Counted from the first letter of the stretch, positions 43,761-55,600 are shown. The stretch: 64,000 nucleotides of DNA from Colius striatus (GCF_028858725.1 NC_084790.1:6870669-6934668); one strand, 5' to 3'. The notes: generated by a model not told the origin, from the sequence alone. Numbers and translations: made by a program.

Positions 43761-45780
43761 CCCTCCTTACGGGCCCTACAGAACAGAGGCTGCCCGCCTG
43801 TGACCGCCTGTCTAATGCGTACGCAATACAGGGGGATGTTCGGCGTGATGTAGGTGGAGAGCTGTGTACGTTTAGCATGTTCTCGTTTTAGTTCATCATC
43901 GGGCTCTGAAGTGTCGACGGGCTGTTAGCTGTAATACTAATTTCTTGGTTAGTGAGGCAAAGAGCTCACTCTGGGCACTCTGACTTTTGCTGAATTTATT
44001 TAGTGTTTACTCGCTCAGTCCCACGATTTATAGCCAAAACATAATTGTCTCACCACTGTAAGGCTCCCTCTCTCGGCTGCTTCTCATGCGGATCTTGCAG
44101 CCTCCCACTCGCTGGCGTCCACACAACACGGGCGCTTTTCATACTTACAGCCCTTTGCTTGTGATTCTCTCCCCAATCATCACTCGACTCAAAGTCCTAA
44201 TCATCTTTGTAAATGAGAAGAGGTCTTCTAGGAATCTTAAATCTGTGTAGTATCATCTAGGCAAAGACGAATAAAAGACACTTTATCGCAGTAACACCTT
44301 TGCAGCAGATGGCCTTCTTATCTTGTCTGCGTGTGGAAGATGACAGTGTTGTTGAAGAATGCAGCTGTGTTTGTGGAATATGGCATAGCTGTATGTGTTT
44401 GTAGGTGTGTCTGTAAATTGCGACTGTGGAGTCAGATACAGCTGTCAGTGTATGGCTGTATGTATGAGATATAGCTGTGCCTGGAAGATGTAGATATAGA
44501 TATAGATTGTTTGCATGAAATATAGCTGTGTTACAGTATAAAGCAGATGTGACAGGATTAGGACAAAAAGGTCTTAACATTAATTAAAAAATCAATCATG
44601 TGCAAATGATCAGGATGTACTTTTGAAAATCTTATCATAGGAAAGACCTAAGCAAGGGGGGTGCAAGAAATCTAAAAAAGCTGATAGGAATTTGAGGTGT
44701 TCTGGGTCAGCTGTACACCTTGGGGAAACAAGGGAGGGACCTGGCAGACAGGAACAGGGAATAAAAAGCCAAACGTTGTATCCATCAGGTGTGCCTGCTA
44801 GCTGGGACACCTGCTCTTGCAAGAGCACTTAACGAAAGTGCTTCACTGCAGATGCTGACCTGAGTCTTTCACAGGAAAACTTGTTTGTTTCTTACCTATG
44901 GACCAGTGATCTCAGCCTAAAGCCACAAGCAAGAAAAAGAATAATGGTGCAACATCTAATTTCCATAAACTCTCTCCATTGGAATCCTCCCAGACAGCTT
45001 AAGTCTTTCCTGAATGAAGAGACAGACCTACATTTCTAAGAGTAAGGTTCAGTTCTCTCCTGAAGGCAAAAAAGGAAGGAGGACATTTTAGGAAACAAGA
45101 ATGGGGGTTCTCCTTTTGGGCAAGACAAATGGTGTCTCTTTGAGATTGGGCCTCCTCTGCTGTTCTTCATCAGCTCCTTGTGTCTTCATAAGTACAGTCA
45201 CCTGGTTAAAACTGTAGGTTGATTTCAGTCCTGTATTTTCAGTCATTCTCTATGGAACTATGGCAGACTTAAGGACACTGAATGGCAAAGATGCGAGTAG
45301 CTCATTGCTAGTAGTGACTGAAATGAGGCAGAGTTCCTCAGGAGTGGGGGTAAATTCTGGCAGCCTACAAAGTTCCCCACTGCTGCTTGTGTTGGCTGGG
45401 TAAAGAGGAGAGTAAAAGCGAGCAGCCTGGTGAGTCAAGATGAAAATTGTTCACAAGCAAAGTAGGAAGGGAAGAAGAGAAAAAGAAAAGAAAACAAAGT
45501 AATGCACAAGCAAGAGGCAAGCACCTACTACCACCCATGGATAGGCCTATGCCCACCCAGCTGCCAAGCCAAAGCTGGCCAACCTCCAAAAACCCCCTCC
45601 TTTCACTTTTTATGTCTGAGAGCAACCTCTCACCCTGGTGCCCTCCCCACCACTGTGGTTGACACCAGACTTCAGAGATGTCTCTTTTTTTTTAAACCTA
45701 AATCCCTAGCCTCACTTGCTATTTTATAGAAGCATAATTTGAGTTGAAATTGCAAACAAAGAGCTAAACGGGATTAAAAG
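43761..45780. other. Intergenic between MELK and ERAP1
   Basis: Past the CpG island the DNA is unremarkable apart from the ATAGCTGTG-rich tract near 44.4 kb. No exon-like or RNA-gene signal. A divergent non-coding transcript from the MELK promoter would run here if it exists. Confidence 0.45.
44350..44535 (+). repeat. Degenerate ATAGCTGTG-rich low-complexity tract
   Basis: Repeated imperfect words such as ATAGCTGTG, ACAGCTGT, TATGGCTGTATG and a short GATATA run. Looks like a decayed tandem repeat with a unit of roughly 30-45 bp; the period is uncertain. Confidence 0.5.
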
Positions 45781-46158
45781 TGCCAGCACTCACTTATCTC
45801 CAGATGCAGACACCTGGAGCCAGAGGCCTTAGAAGCCAGCCTGAGAAGAGACCGAGGGAGGGAGCCTATCAGCTTGAGAAGAAGCCAAAGGAGGAAGCCT
45901 GATGCCAGCAGTCAGTTATGTTTTGGCTACAGGTTGTGGACTGAGCAGAAAAACAACTTCAGAACAGTTTCAGCAAGGCCACAGTGTTCAGAAATAAGAT
46001 AATTGCTTCATTTCTCTGTAGTGTATATAAGGAATTTGCTTTTTCAGTGTGCATGTTAGGTGGAGCAATCCCTCGTGCACCCAGCACTGCAAGAAAGCAA
46101 TGCCTGCTTCATAATGCTACAGGGGTTTTAAGGACTTCATTTCCCCGTTTTGGTGACA
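45781..46158 (+). mobile_element. ERV LTR with TATA box, upstream of ERAP1
   Basis: A second LTR type: TATATAA (about 46024), GTGGAGCAATCCCTCGTGCA and CCCAGCACTGC, a decayed polyadenylation-like AAGAAAG, CTTCATAATGCTACAGGGGT and an end TTTTGGTGACA. This matches the promoter, R and U5 layout of bird LTRs. The left end is approximate. Confidence 0.6.
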
Positions 46159-46164
46159 GAGTGG

Positions 46165-47246
46165 GCTAGAAGGGCTTGATAATGCTAAAGATTGGAAGGA
46201 AAGACCCCCTTGGCGTGAACTTTGCATAAAGGAGATGAGCAAGTCTCTGCTAAAGGGCAATTTGGGTGCCAGTCAGTACTGACCATCGTGGTCCTGCTGA
46301 GTTGCAAAAGCAGAAGTTGCCAGGTTATGAATTGTGGCCACATATGGCCAAATTGAGTCAAAGCCCACCTCCAAACGACCACCAGAGACCTCTCCCCACA
46401 TTCGGTGCCCTGTGCTTAGGCCCTGGAAGAGAGACTCCCCTGTGCCCTGTGGTGCAGCCCATGGTGAGGCAGCTGTGCCCCTGCAGCACACGGAGGCCAG
46501 TGGGCAGCAGAGATCCACTCGCAGCCCGTGGAGGAGCCCACACCAGAGCAGGTGGATGCCTGAAGGAGGCTGTGACTCTGTGGGAAGCCTGTGTAGGAAC
46601 AAGTTCCTGGCATGACATAAGAGCCTGTGGGGAGAGAGGAGCCCACACCAGAGCAGGTTTGCTGTCAGGACTTGTGACCCTGTGAGGGACTCAGGCTGGA
46701 GCAGTCTGTCCCTGAAGGACTGTTCTCCCATGGATGACCCACGTTGGGGCAGGGTGTGAGGAGCTGCCCCCGTGGCAGGCCCTGTGCTGGAGCAGTTCAT
46801 GAGGAACTGTATCCCATGAGAAGGACCCACGCTGGAGAAGTTCATGAGGGACTGTCTCCCATGGGAGGGACCCCACGGTGTAGTAGTGGGAAGTGTGAGG
46901 AGGCCTCCCCCCGAGAAGCAGCAGCAACAAAGTCCATCTGTAATGAACTGACCATAACCCCTATCCCCTGTGCCATTGAGGGGGAAGGAAGGAGAGTCCT
47001 GGCAAGAGGGAGAGGTGGGAGTGTTTTTAAGATTCAGTTTTATTTCTCATCTCCCTGCTCTTATTGTTCCTTTAATAAATCAAACCTTTTTCTCCTTGAG
47101 TCTGTTTTGCCTGTGACAGCAGTTGCCGAGTGATCTCTCCGTCCTTAACTCACAAGCAACTCATTGTATTTCTCTCTCTCTCTCCTGTCCAGTTTAGGAA
47201 AGGGAGTGATTTTATGATTTGGTGGACACCTGGTTAAACCACCACA
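46165..47246 (+). mobile_element. Large ERV LTR with internal tandem repeats, upstream of ERAP1
   Basis: About 1.1 kb ending AAACCACCACA. The 3' part carries TTTAATAAATCAAACC (AATAAA at about 47074) and TTGAGTCTGTTTTGCCTGTG then a CT-rich stretch, a polyadenylation/U5-like layout. The middle (46480-46880) has imperfect repeats of a GGACCCACGCTGGAG...GACTGTCTCCCATG unit. The left boundary with the preceding element is unclear. Open frames of up to 190 codons here are repeat by-products. Confidence 0.6.
46480..46880 (+). repeat. Imperfect tandem repeats inside LTR
   Basis: Repeated words GCTGGAGCAGT, GTTCATGAGGGACTGT, TCCCATG and GGAGCCCACACCAGAGCAGG. Units of about 40-50 bp, each diverged. 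Confidence 0.65.
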
Positions 47247-47784
47247 CCACGCAAGAACACTCCTGGGGATGAGCAATGAGCTCACCGTCTGTCAGGTGCT
47301 CATCAAACTTGAGCTTAACCGGTCTTAAGAGAAACACAGCAATGAAAGGAATGAAAGCACATTGCCCCGAGTTTCTGGCACTGTTTCCTTAATCCCTGCA
47401 GAACTGAACTTCATAGTAATTTTAAGAAGAATTTAAAATGTAAGCATTTGAAGCAAATGAGAACATCCAGGAATAGTGGCAGTGGGCCTGCACCTGCAAT
47501 TTAAGCAGGTTGAGGGTTGCCAGCTCTGCTTACAGTGTTTTCTTGAGGTATTTTGGGGACAGTTTACCACAGCCTGCCTGATCAAGGGGAGCCTGTTGAT
47601 AAAGCATTCTTACTTCAAGCCCAGGAAGCATCAGGCTCACAGGCTCTGATCCATCCGGGATACTTCAGCCTCCCCAGCATCTGCTGAAAAAATCACACAA
47701 GAGCTTCTGTGCTCTGCAAGAACATAGAGGAGATTGGGCAGGGAAGGTAGGAGACCGTCATGGTTCAGTAAAGTAAATGAGTCC
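47247..47784. other. Intergenic, nothing recognised
   Basis: Sequence between the LTR end and the CR1 ORF2 fragment; no feature supported. Confidence 0.45.
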
Positions 47785-48135
47785 AAGGAAAAGAGGAAGC
47801 ACACAGGCAGTGGAACCAGAGACAGGTGTCCTGGGAAGAGTATAGGGACAGGATCAGGACACAGTTGAAGTTTCTACAGGTACGATGGCTAGAAAATGAA
47901 GCACATACACTCTCACACAATCCCCCTCCCTGAGAAATAAGACAGGAAAACTGGTGACAATTAACACAGAGAAGACTAAGGTACTGAACAATGTTTTTGC
48001 CTCTGTTTTCACTGGCAATCTCTCATCTCACTTCTCTCAAGTCTCTGAACCTCAGGGCAGGGACTGAGGAAGTCCTTGCCATTCTAGGAGAGGATGATGT
48101 TTGAGGCCACTTGAGGAATATGAACAGATGCAGAT
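47785..48135 (+). mobile_element. CR1 ORF2-derived fragment
   Basis: Contains GAAGAGTATAGGGACAGGAT and AAGGTACTGAACAATGTTTT followed by TGCCTCTGTTTTCACTGGCA, matching the CR1 ORF2 segment between endonuclease and reverse transcriptase (protein ALNNFFASVFTGK-like). Stops and indels interrupt it. It is not a CR1 3' end, so it is a second internal LINE fragment in the window. Confidence 0.7.
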
Positions 48136-48689
48136 GTTGAGTGGCATCCCTGACAGTTGCTTCTCTCAATAGCATTTGAGATGGGAGATGTCAGGTCTGA
48201 GGTTAGTTCCCTGCCCACCCGCTTGCACCAGACAAATACCACAGGATGGTCCTTGAGGGTGTGTAAATGGCTGCCCTGGAGACTTTCTGATGGACTTGTA
48301 AGATGTGGGTTTTACTACCGAGCTTGTTTACAACAAAATTTATTAATCATCTGTAATTACACTGCCTGTCATCGGGTGAGGTATTCCACCAAACCCACGG
48401 CGTTTGCAGCCTGCTCACACGCAGTGCTGGGCACAGTGGCCCTCTGAGTGTTAACAGCAATGCTGCTGCATGTTAAGAACGCGATTAAGGAAAAAAATGT
48501 CAGTAAAAGTTTCTGCGGTACAGAAGAGTCGAACGCGTTGAGCTTCTGGAGCGGCAGGTAAGGTGCTCCCGAGTTACTGCTTCAGCCTGGAAAGGAGCAG
48601 GCGGTGCTGACGAGACCCGAGAGGTGTCTGGGAGGTGCCTGCCTTTGGCTCCCCCGTGAAGTGGAAGCAATCACACAGCCGTCTCACGG
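48136..48689. other. Upstream flank of the ERAP1 CpG island
   Basis: Transition from AT-rich to CpG-rich DNA. A 96-codon frame at 48157-48447 is unlike any known protein. It may contain distal ERAP1 promoter sequence. Confidence 0.4.
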
Positions 48690-48865
48690 CAGGGCCGCGC
48701 CCGCAGTACCCCGGGACTCGCTTGCCGACGGGCCCGCCGCGTCCCGCGCCTCCTTCCCCGACTGCTCCGGTGCGGTCACCGGACCCCGGCCGCTCGAAAG
48801 GCCTTGCCGGGCCGGGCCGGGCCCGGGCGCTCCGGCTGCGGCGTGCAGCAGAGGCCAGTGCCGCC

Positions 48866-48960
48866 GTCCCGTCCCGTCCCGTCCCGTCCCGTCCCGTCCC
48901 GTCCCGTCCCGTCCCGTCCCGTCCCGTCCCGTCCCGTCCCGTCCCGTCCCGTCCCGTCCC
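48866..48960 (+). repeat. (GTCCC)19 pentanucleotide microsatellite
   Basis: Nineteen perfect GTCCC units, 95 bp, with no interruption. It sits about 200 bp upstream of the ERAP1 start codon and 56 bp before the ISRE-like box, inside the CpG island. Purity suggests recent expansion and length polymorphism. It is also a place where assembly copy number can be wrong. Confidence 0.98.
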
Positions 48961-49016
48961 GCAGCCCCGCCCCGGCCGCCCCTCAGTGCGGGGCCGGGCC
49001 CGGCGGCCCGCGGGCC

Positions 49017-49030
49017 TTTCGCTTTCGGTT
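49017..49030 (-). promoter_or_regulatory. ISRE/IRF-like element
   Basis: The plus strand reads TTTCGCTTTCGGTT, so the minus strand reads AACCGAAAGCGAAA, meeting the GAAANNGAAA interferon response core. It lies about 135 bp upstream of the ERAP1 ATG. ERAP1 is interferon-inducible in mammals; function here is inferred. Confidence 0.6.
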
Positions 49031-49161
49031 GTGTCGGCGGCGCGGTGCTGGGGCCGGTGGTGGGTCCCGGCGGGGCTGGAGGCCGCGGCGGCGGCGCGGT
49101 GCTCGCGGGTCGGGCCCGGCGCGGGAGCGGCCGCGGCTGCCCGTCAGCTGCAGCGGCGGGA

Positions 49162-49619
49162 ATGGCGGGGCTGCGGCGGCTGTGCGGGCTGCTGGCGCTG
49201 CTGAGCGCGCTGCTGAGCGCGGCCTTGGCGCTCGGCGGGGCGCGGGGCGATGCGGCCTTCCCGTGGGAGGCCGTGCGGCTGCCCCGCCACGTCGTCCCGC
49301 TACACTACCACCTGCTCGTCCACCCCAACCTCACCACGCTGACCTTTTCCGGCACCGCCGCCATAGAGGTGTCGGTCACCCGCCAGACCAGCTCGGTGGT
49401 GCTGCACGGCAAGCGGCTGCGCATCAGCGGGGCAGCCGTCGGGGCGCGGGCGGTGCGGATGATAGAGCAGCCGTCCCTCGAGCAGCTGGCACTCCTCGTC
49501 ACCCCGCCGCTGCACGCCGGCCACAACTACACCCTCACCTTCCAGTACCTGGCCAACCTCTCCGAGTCCTTCCACGGCTTTTATAAAAGCACCTACAAGA
49601 CCCGGGATGGAGAGCTCAG
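49162..49619 (+). CDS. ERAP1: ERAP1 exon 1, signal peptide and N-terminal domain
   Basis: Starts [20 protein letters not shown], a basic then strongly hydrophobic signal peptide ending near GGARG. The mature N-terminal beta domain follows, with the NLTTLTFSG sequon and [16 protein letters not shown], both near-identical to human. This Met is preferred over in-frame upstream Mets because it gives a standard signal peptide and the upstream frame crosses a pentanucleotide microsatellite. Confidence 0.9.
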
Positions 49620-52600
49620 GTAGTCCTCTCAGACCTGTCGTTGTTTTGGTAAATGTGGAATTACTCGGTTTTTGCATTGTGGGGAATGCTGCACCTGTGA
49701 CCAAGCCTCTATTTCTCTGTCTCCCTGCTCAGAGTGCTGGCAGCCACACAGTTTGAGCCGACGGCTGCACGAATGGCCTTCCCCTGTTTCGACGAGCCAG
49801 CCTTCAAAGCCAGGTTTTCCATTAGGATCAGGAGGGAACCAAGGCACCTCGCGCTCTCCAATATGCCAGTAGTAAGTGGTTACTTTTATCAGTGTGCTGT
49901 TAATTGATTGTCTCGGAAACAGGAAAATAAAATGGGGACAGAATATCCAGGCAGTTGCTGCTGGTGGGAATGGTGATCTGAACATCTGTCTCTGTGGTCC
50001 TTTTGTGAGAGTGTATGCTGCTGTTGCTGGTAGTCTTGACACAAGGTTGAAAAGGAGTGAAGAAAATTAGCCTAAAGAAGACTAATGGGTAATCTCATTA
50101 ATACAAGTGTTGCAGGTTTATTTCTTATTTATATTCATTACACTTACAAGTATTTAAAAGGAGTATGTCAAGAGAATGGAGCAGTCTTTTTTCTCTTGTT
50201 TCCAATGACAGGACATGGGGTAATGGGCGTAAGCTGGAACACAAAAAGTTTCACTTAAACACAGGGAAAAACTTTTTTACTGTTGAGGTGAGGAGCCCTG
50301 GCACAGGCTGCCCAGGGAGGGTGTGGAGGCTCCTTCTCTGGAGGTTTTCAAAACCCATCTGGACACGTTCCTGTGTGACGTGGTCTAGATGGACTTGCTT
50401 TAGCAGGGGTTTGGACTGGATGATCTCTTGAGGTCCCTTCCAACCCCTATCATTCTATGATTCTATGAAAATTACTAGTATAATATGTGCTTCTCTAGTG
50501 CCAGCAGGGTAGCACAGATAAGAATACCCAGAGATGGTTTTCTGACACATATTCTCTATATTCTGTGACATTCTGTGGTTTCCTCTGAGTTACAGGTTCA
50601 CTCACAGTGTGTGAGCCTCAGAAGGCTCAGTACTCTTTCCGTTTCCATTCATTTTATTATTCTAGTCGTCAACATCATTCCTTCATTCTTGATTTTCACC
50701 AGTGCAAAGCACATAATGAAGGAACACAAATACAGTATTTCCAAGAAAACAGTGTGTCATGTGAGTTCTGGCTTCACAGAAAATGATCAGCACAATATTG
50801 AAGTTGAAGTGCCATACATGCAATCACTACTGTCATCGTTGGGCCCAGCCAGCAATGAAGTCTTTCGCCCAGATAAGCAAGGTTGTTGTAGATTCAGACA
50901 AGGGCAGGGAGGACTCACTGCCAATTATGGTTCTGGGCAAAACAAACTCCAGTACTCGACTTAGAGAGGAAGGTAGGGAAGTTTATTCTAAGATGGGCTC
51001 TGCCGCTTCTCTCTTCTCAGATGAGGATGACTCCTGGCATTCTTCCCCTTCTCTAATATGGAGTCCCTCCCACGGATCACAGTCCTTAGTGAACTTCTCT
51101 GGCGTGGATTCTTCCCCACAGTTGCAGCTTCTGCAGATACAGGGTCCCTTCCCTCGGGACATGGCCTACTCTGGGCACAATTTTAATGAGCTTCTTTGGC
51201 TTGGGTCCTTCCCGACAGTTACAGCTTCTGTGAATATGGGGTCCCTCACATGGGACATGGCATCCTCTGGCCATAGTCACTGCCTCTGCCACGGGGTCTT
51301 TAATGAAATGAGTCACTGGCCCTGGTGTGGAGTCTTTAATGAAATGCAAACAAATTACTGCTTCACCAGTCATCTCCACAGGATGCAGGGGAGTCTCTGC
51401 TCCAGCACACCTCTCTTCCCTCACTGACCTTGGAGTCTGCGTGGTTGTTTCTCTCACTCTTCCCACTCCTTACACCACCACCTGCTGGAGAAGAAGAAGG
51501 GACAGAAGAAGGAAGGAACAGGATTCCTGCTTCTTCTTAAAAAGTGATCGTGGAGGTGTCTAATTGGCTCAGCCGCAGCAGTGGGTCTGGCTTAGAGCTG
51601 GGGAGAGTTTCGAGCAACTTTGTACAGGAGCCATCTTTACAGCCCCTTCCTTCTTACCAGAAAAAGCTTCATGTCAAACCATGACAACTACAAATACTCT
51701 TTGTTGTTGTAAAAGTATGCATATATAGGGTGAGCTACAATTTGTACATTGGATCTTGCTTCAGGTACGAGATTCTTCTTCATTTCTTTTGTGTTGTGAG
51801 TTGCTGGTTGGTAAGGGAACTAACCCTGACAAACGTGGTAACAGCACGCTTGCTGCAAGTGCCTCTCAAAAATGAAATCTTTTGAACATTGGTATGAAAA
51901 ATGTTTTGGGTTTTTTAGACAAATGAGTACAATAGTGAATCAGGAGAGGATGCCAGTGATGGCGTTCAGTGTGGCTAAATATATTGCAGGCCTAAGTTAG
52001 CTAAGGCTCTCTGTGACTAAGGGGTGAAAGTGGATTCGTCCAGCAGGCAACTCGTGCAATGCCAAAGTGGGTGCCTGCAGGAGCCGAGTCATGATGCGAA
52101 GGAGTTCATTTCTCTCGTGTGTAAGAGCAGCTGCTGAGATTTTATACAGTTTCTAATTGGCAGGAACTGTGTGAGGCTAAGTGGATCAGGGTGTTGGCAG
52201 ACACTGAGGAAAACTGGAGCTATGAGCAGTATTTTTCTCATTTCATTGGTGTAAACTGGTGCTTAGAAATGAAGCTGCCAGGATATATACATAAACATGG
52301 TTTTGTTCTCAGTGTGGGGAAGTGGGCATGGGGTTGACTGCTTTCCAGTGATATCTTTGAAATGTAGTATAATGTCTTCAAAATGTAAGGAAGTGCTTTT
52401 AAAAGGTAGTACCTTGGAACTGAGCAGAAACACAGCAGTTGTTCATGCCAGAGTCCTCGCAGGTAGTGCTGTGGGTGATGAGCTCTGCTCGTTTTTCAGG
52501 TGAAGTCTGTGAATATAACTCCCTGGCTTGTTGAGGACCATTTTGATACCACTGTCAGGATGAGTACATACCTTGTGGCCTTTATCATTTCGGATTTTGA

Positions 52601-55600
52601 ATCCATCAGCAAAGTAACCAGTCATGGAGTTAAGGTAACTCTGTCTCCTTTCTTTAGAGCTTTTTTTTCCCCTGCATTTATGCCTGCATGAGTACAGAAT
52701 GGTTTACTTTTCAGTCATCAGGTTTATGTGTCTTAACGTTTCACAGGAATGAAAGGAGAGACAGAAACTGTTTCAATGAGAGGATGATTAGCTGCATTAC
52801 TACCAATAAGGCTTGCTTTTCGTATAATTATATGCATTAGGAACACAGGTTTTTTGTGTAAGAATATATAATGAAAGGCAAATGAAACAGAGTTTTCATG
52901 GAGATTCATTGAGAGTTGGGCAGAGAGGAACCTCATGAGGTTCAACAAGGACAAGTGCAGAGTCTGCACCTGGGGAAGAACAACCCCATGCACCAGTACA
53001 GGCTGGGGGTCAAACTGCTGGAGAGCAGCTCCAAGAGAGAGATCTGGGAGTCCTGATTGATAATAAGCTAAACGTGAGCCAGCAATGTGCCCTCGTGGCC
53101 AAGAAGGCCAATGGCAGCCTGGGATGCATCAAGAAGAGTGTGGGCAGCAGGTCAAAGGAGGTTCTCCCTCTCTACTCTGCCTTGGAGAGGCCTCATCTGG
53201 AGTCCTGTGTCCAGTTCTGAGCTCCTCAGCTCAAGAGGGACAGGGAAGTGCTGAAGAGAGTCCAGCACAGGGCCACCAAGATGATCAGGGGACTGGAACA
53301 TCTTTCATATGAGGAAAGGCTGCGGGAACTGGGGCTGTTTAGTCTGGAGGAGACTGAGGGGGGATCTAATTAATATTTCTAAGTATATGAATGTTGAATG
53401 TCAGGAGGTGGGGACATCCCTTTTTTCTATTGTAGCTAGCAACAGGACAAGGGGTAATGGGATGAAGCTGGAACACAAAAAGTTCCATTGAAATATAAGA
53501 AAAAACTATTTCACTGTGAGGTGAGGGAGCCCTGGCACAGGCTGCCCAGAGGGGTTGTGGAGTCTCCTTCCTTGGAGGTCTCCAAGACCCACCTGGACAT
53601 GTTCCTATGCAACTTGATCTAGGTGACCCTGCTTCTGCAGGAGGGTTGGACTGGATAATCTCTAAAGGTCCCTTCCAACCCCTACCATTCCAATTCTGTG
53701 ATCGGCACTAAAAGAAACTGATGTCATTTGAACGACGGTGAACCTGGTAGGGCAAAGTGGTTCCAGAGAGTCTCCCTCTAGTATCCTTTTTTTGTGTTCA
53801 TGTCAGTCACTGTGGTAAAGACCAACCTCTGTAAGCTTCTGATGCTGGTGTTGAGGTGCTGCCTGATTATCTGCCCTAGGTTTCTGTCTACACGGTGCCA
53901 GACAAGATCAGCCAAGCTGATTATGCCTTGGATGCCGCAGTGAAGCTTCTGGACTTCTATGAAGACTACTTTGGCATCCCATATCCTTTACCTAAACAAG
54001 GTCAGAGTTATGTAATTTGGTGTATTCAAGGACGTTACTAAGCATGGAGAGTAAAATAGCACAAAATGAATAATGTAGTGTATTAAGGCAGGGAGGAGTT
54101 TCGCTAACAGGCTTTTAAACAAACTGCTTCACAGATCTTAAAAACAGATTTAATACCTCCCCATGGAAATGAAAATCCTTTTGTGCTGTATAGAGCTTTT
54201 TTTCAAGTATGCCATTGTCTTTACATTGTAGAGGGCCTCTATAAGTACATGTGATACGTGTGCTTGTGTGGGAGCAGCCATGAAGTGGGATGGGTGGGTG
54301 AGCACCTTCTTCATCAAGTAGAACAACACTAGCACTATTTTAATGTGAGGTTGTTTTTGGTTGTTATTGTTCTAGATTTAGCAGCTATTCCTGATTTTCA
54401 GTCTGGTGCTATGGAAAACTGGGGACTGACGACATATCGGGAATCTGCGTTGCTGTGGGACCCTGAGAAGTCCTCAGCCTCTTCTAAACTTTGGATTACT
54501 ACAATAATAGCCCATGAGCTGGCTCATCAGGTAAAGGAAGAGTGGGCCTGCAGAGGGGCCTGGATTGATGGATTCTGCCTGGGCAGGGGGATCTTGGGGC
54601 CATGAGCTGGAAGTAGCTGCTGCAGCTCGAGGGCAGTCACAAGGATTGTTTCTGGTGGAGGCACCTGGAGTGGCTGCAGAGACGTGTGGGGCTGTAGGAG
54701 TCAAGGTGTTCAGTTCAGCAGCTCCAATGCTGTGGGGTCTTTCCAGCATTTTCAGCCCTTGGAATTAATTGCAGGCCACAAAATAGGAACCTAAAAGTTT
54801 GGAAAGATTAACTGTTTCCTACGTGGCTGTCCTCCCAAGTGTGATTTCCTTACAAGGTATCTTGGAAGGTGAGTTGCCAGAGCAGGCTGCATCACTAAGA
54901 AGAGGCTCCTTAGAGGTCAACAATGTACTATAAATCCAGTTTCATACATGTCCATAGCAGCTTTTGTGACAAATTGTGTACTTAATCTCAGAATCTCTTT
55001 CTTTTTTTTCCCTCCCAGTGGTTTGGCAACCTCGTTACCATGGAGTGGTGGAACGATCTGTGGCTAAACGAAGGGTTTGCAAACTTCATGGAGTTCGTGT
55101 CAGTCAGCATTACCTATCCAGAGCTGAGAGTTGTAAGCAGCAGTTACAGTACTTTTATTCCATAACTATCTTCTCAGTGCACTGATTAGTAAGGATGAAA
55201 ATCAAGCAGATTTGTGCTGTGAACCACTGTAGCATCCCTGTTTGAGGGTGTCATCAGACAATATCATGTGTCTGATAGTAACTCTGAAGGGTAGGCATGT
55301 TGATTTAACTCTGTGTAAGTATTTTCAGGAGCTTGTGGAAAAAGTTGGTGATTGCAGCAAAGGTGTATTCCTTCTTTTAAAGACACTCAGGCTTCCAAAA
55401 ATGTAAAGAAAGTTTTTATCTCATTTCATCAAATGGGGACAGACTAGAAAACACTGGAGTCCTTCTATGAGCTTTATCAGAGGCCAAATGTATGAAATTT
55501 TCAACCAAAGTGAGATGAACAATCCATCTGGGCTGAATTTCCCCACAACACTACAGTGGCACAATGATAGAGAAATTCAACATTAGTATTTTTTCGTGTG

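Larger units (their letters stand above)
48690..49450 (+). promoter_or_regulatory. ERAP1: ERAP1 CpG-island promoter
   Basis: Very GC- and CpG-rich block spanning the upstream region, 5' UTR and first coding exon. There is no TATA box, but there are several GC boxes (CCCCGCCCC around 48966). It includes the (GTCCC)19 microsatellite and the ISRE-like box. Confidence 0.8.

Noticed and set aside
46273-46845. 190-codon minus-strand frame and overlapping plus-strand frames
   Set aside because: Lie within LTR tandem repeats; peptides are repetitive and not retroviral proteins.
48866-48960. Regular short repeat considered as a CRISPR-like array
   Set aside because: Units are five bases with no spacers, in vertebrate DNA; it is a microsatellite.
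51086-51466. 126-codon minus-strand frame
   Set aside because: Inside the LTR in ERAP1 intron 2.
54531-54770. GC-rich continuation after ERAP1 exon 5
   Set aside because: Follows a clear CAG/GTAAAG donor; the [11 protein letters not shown] exon at 55019 is the true continuation.
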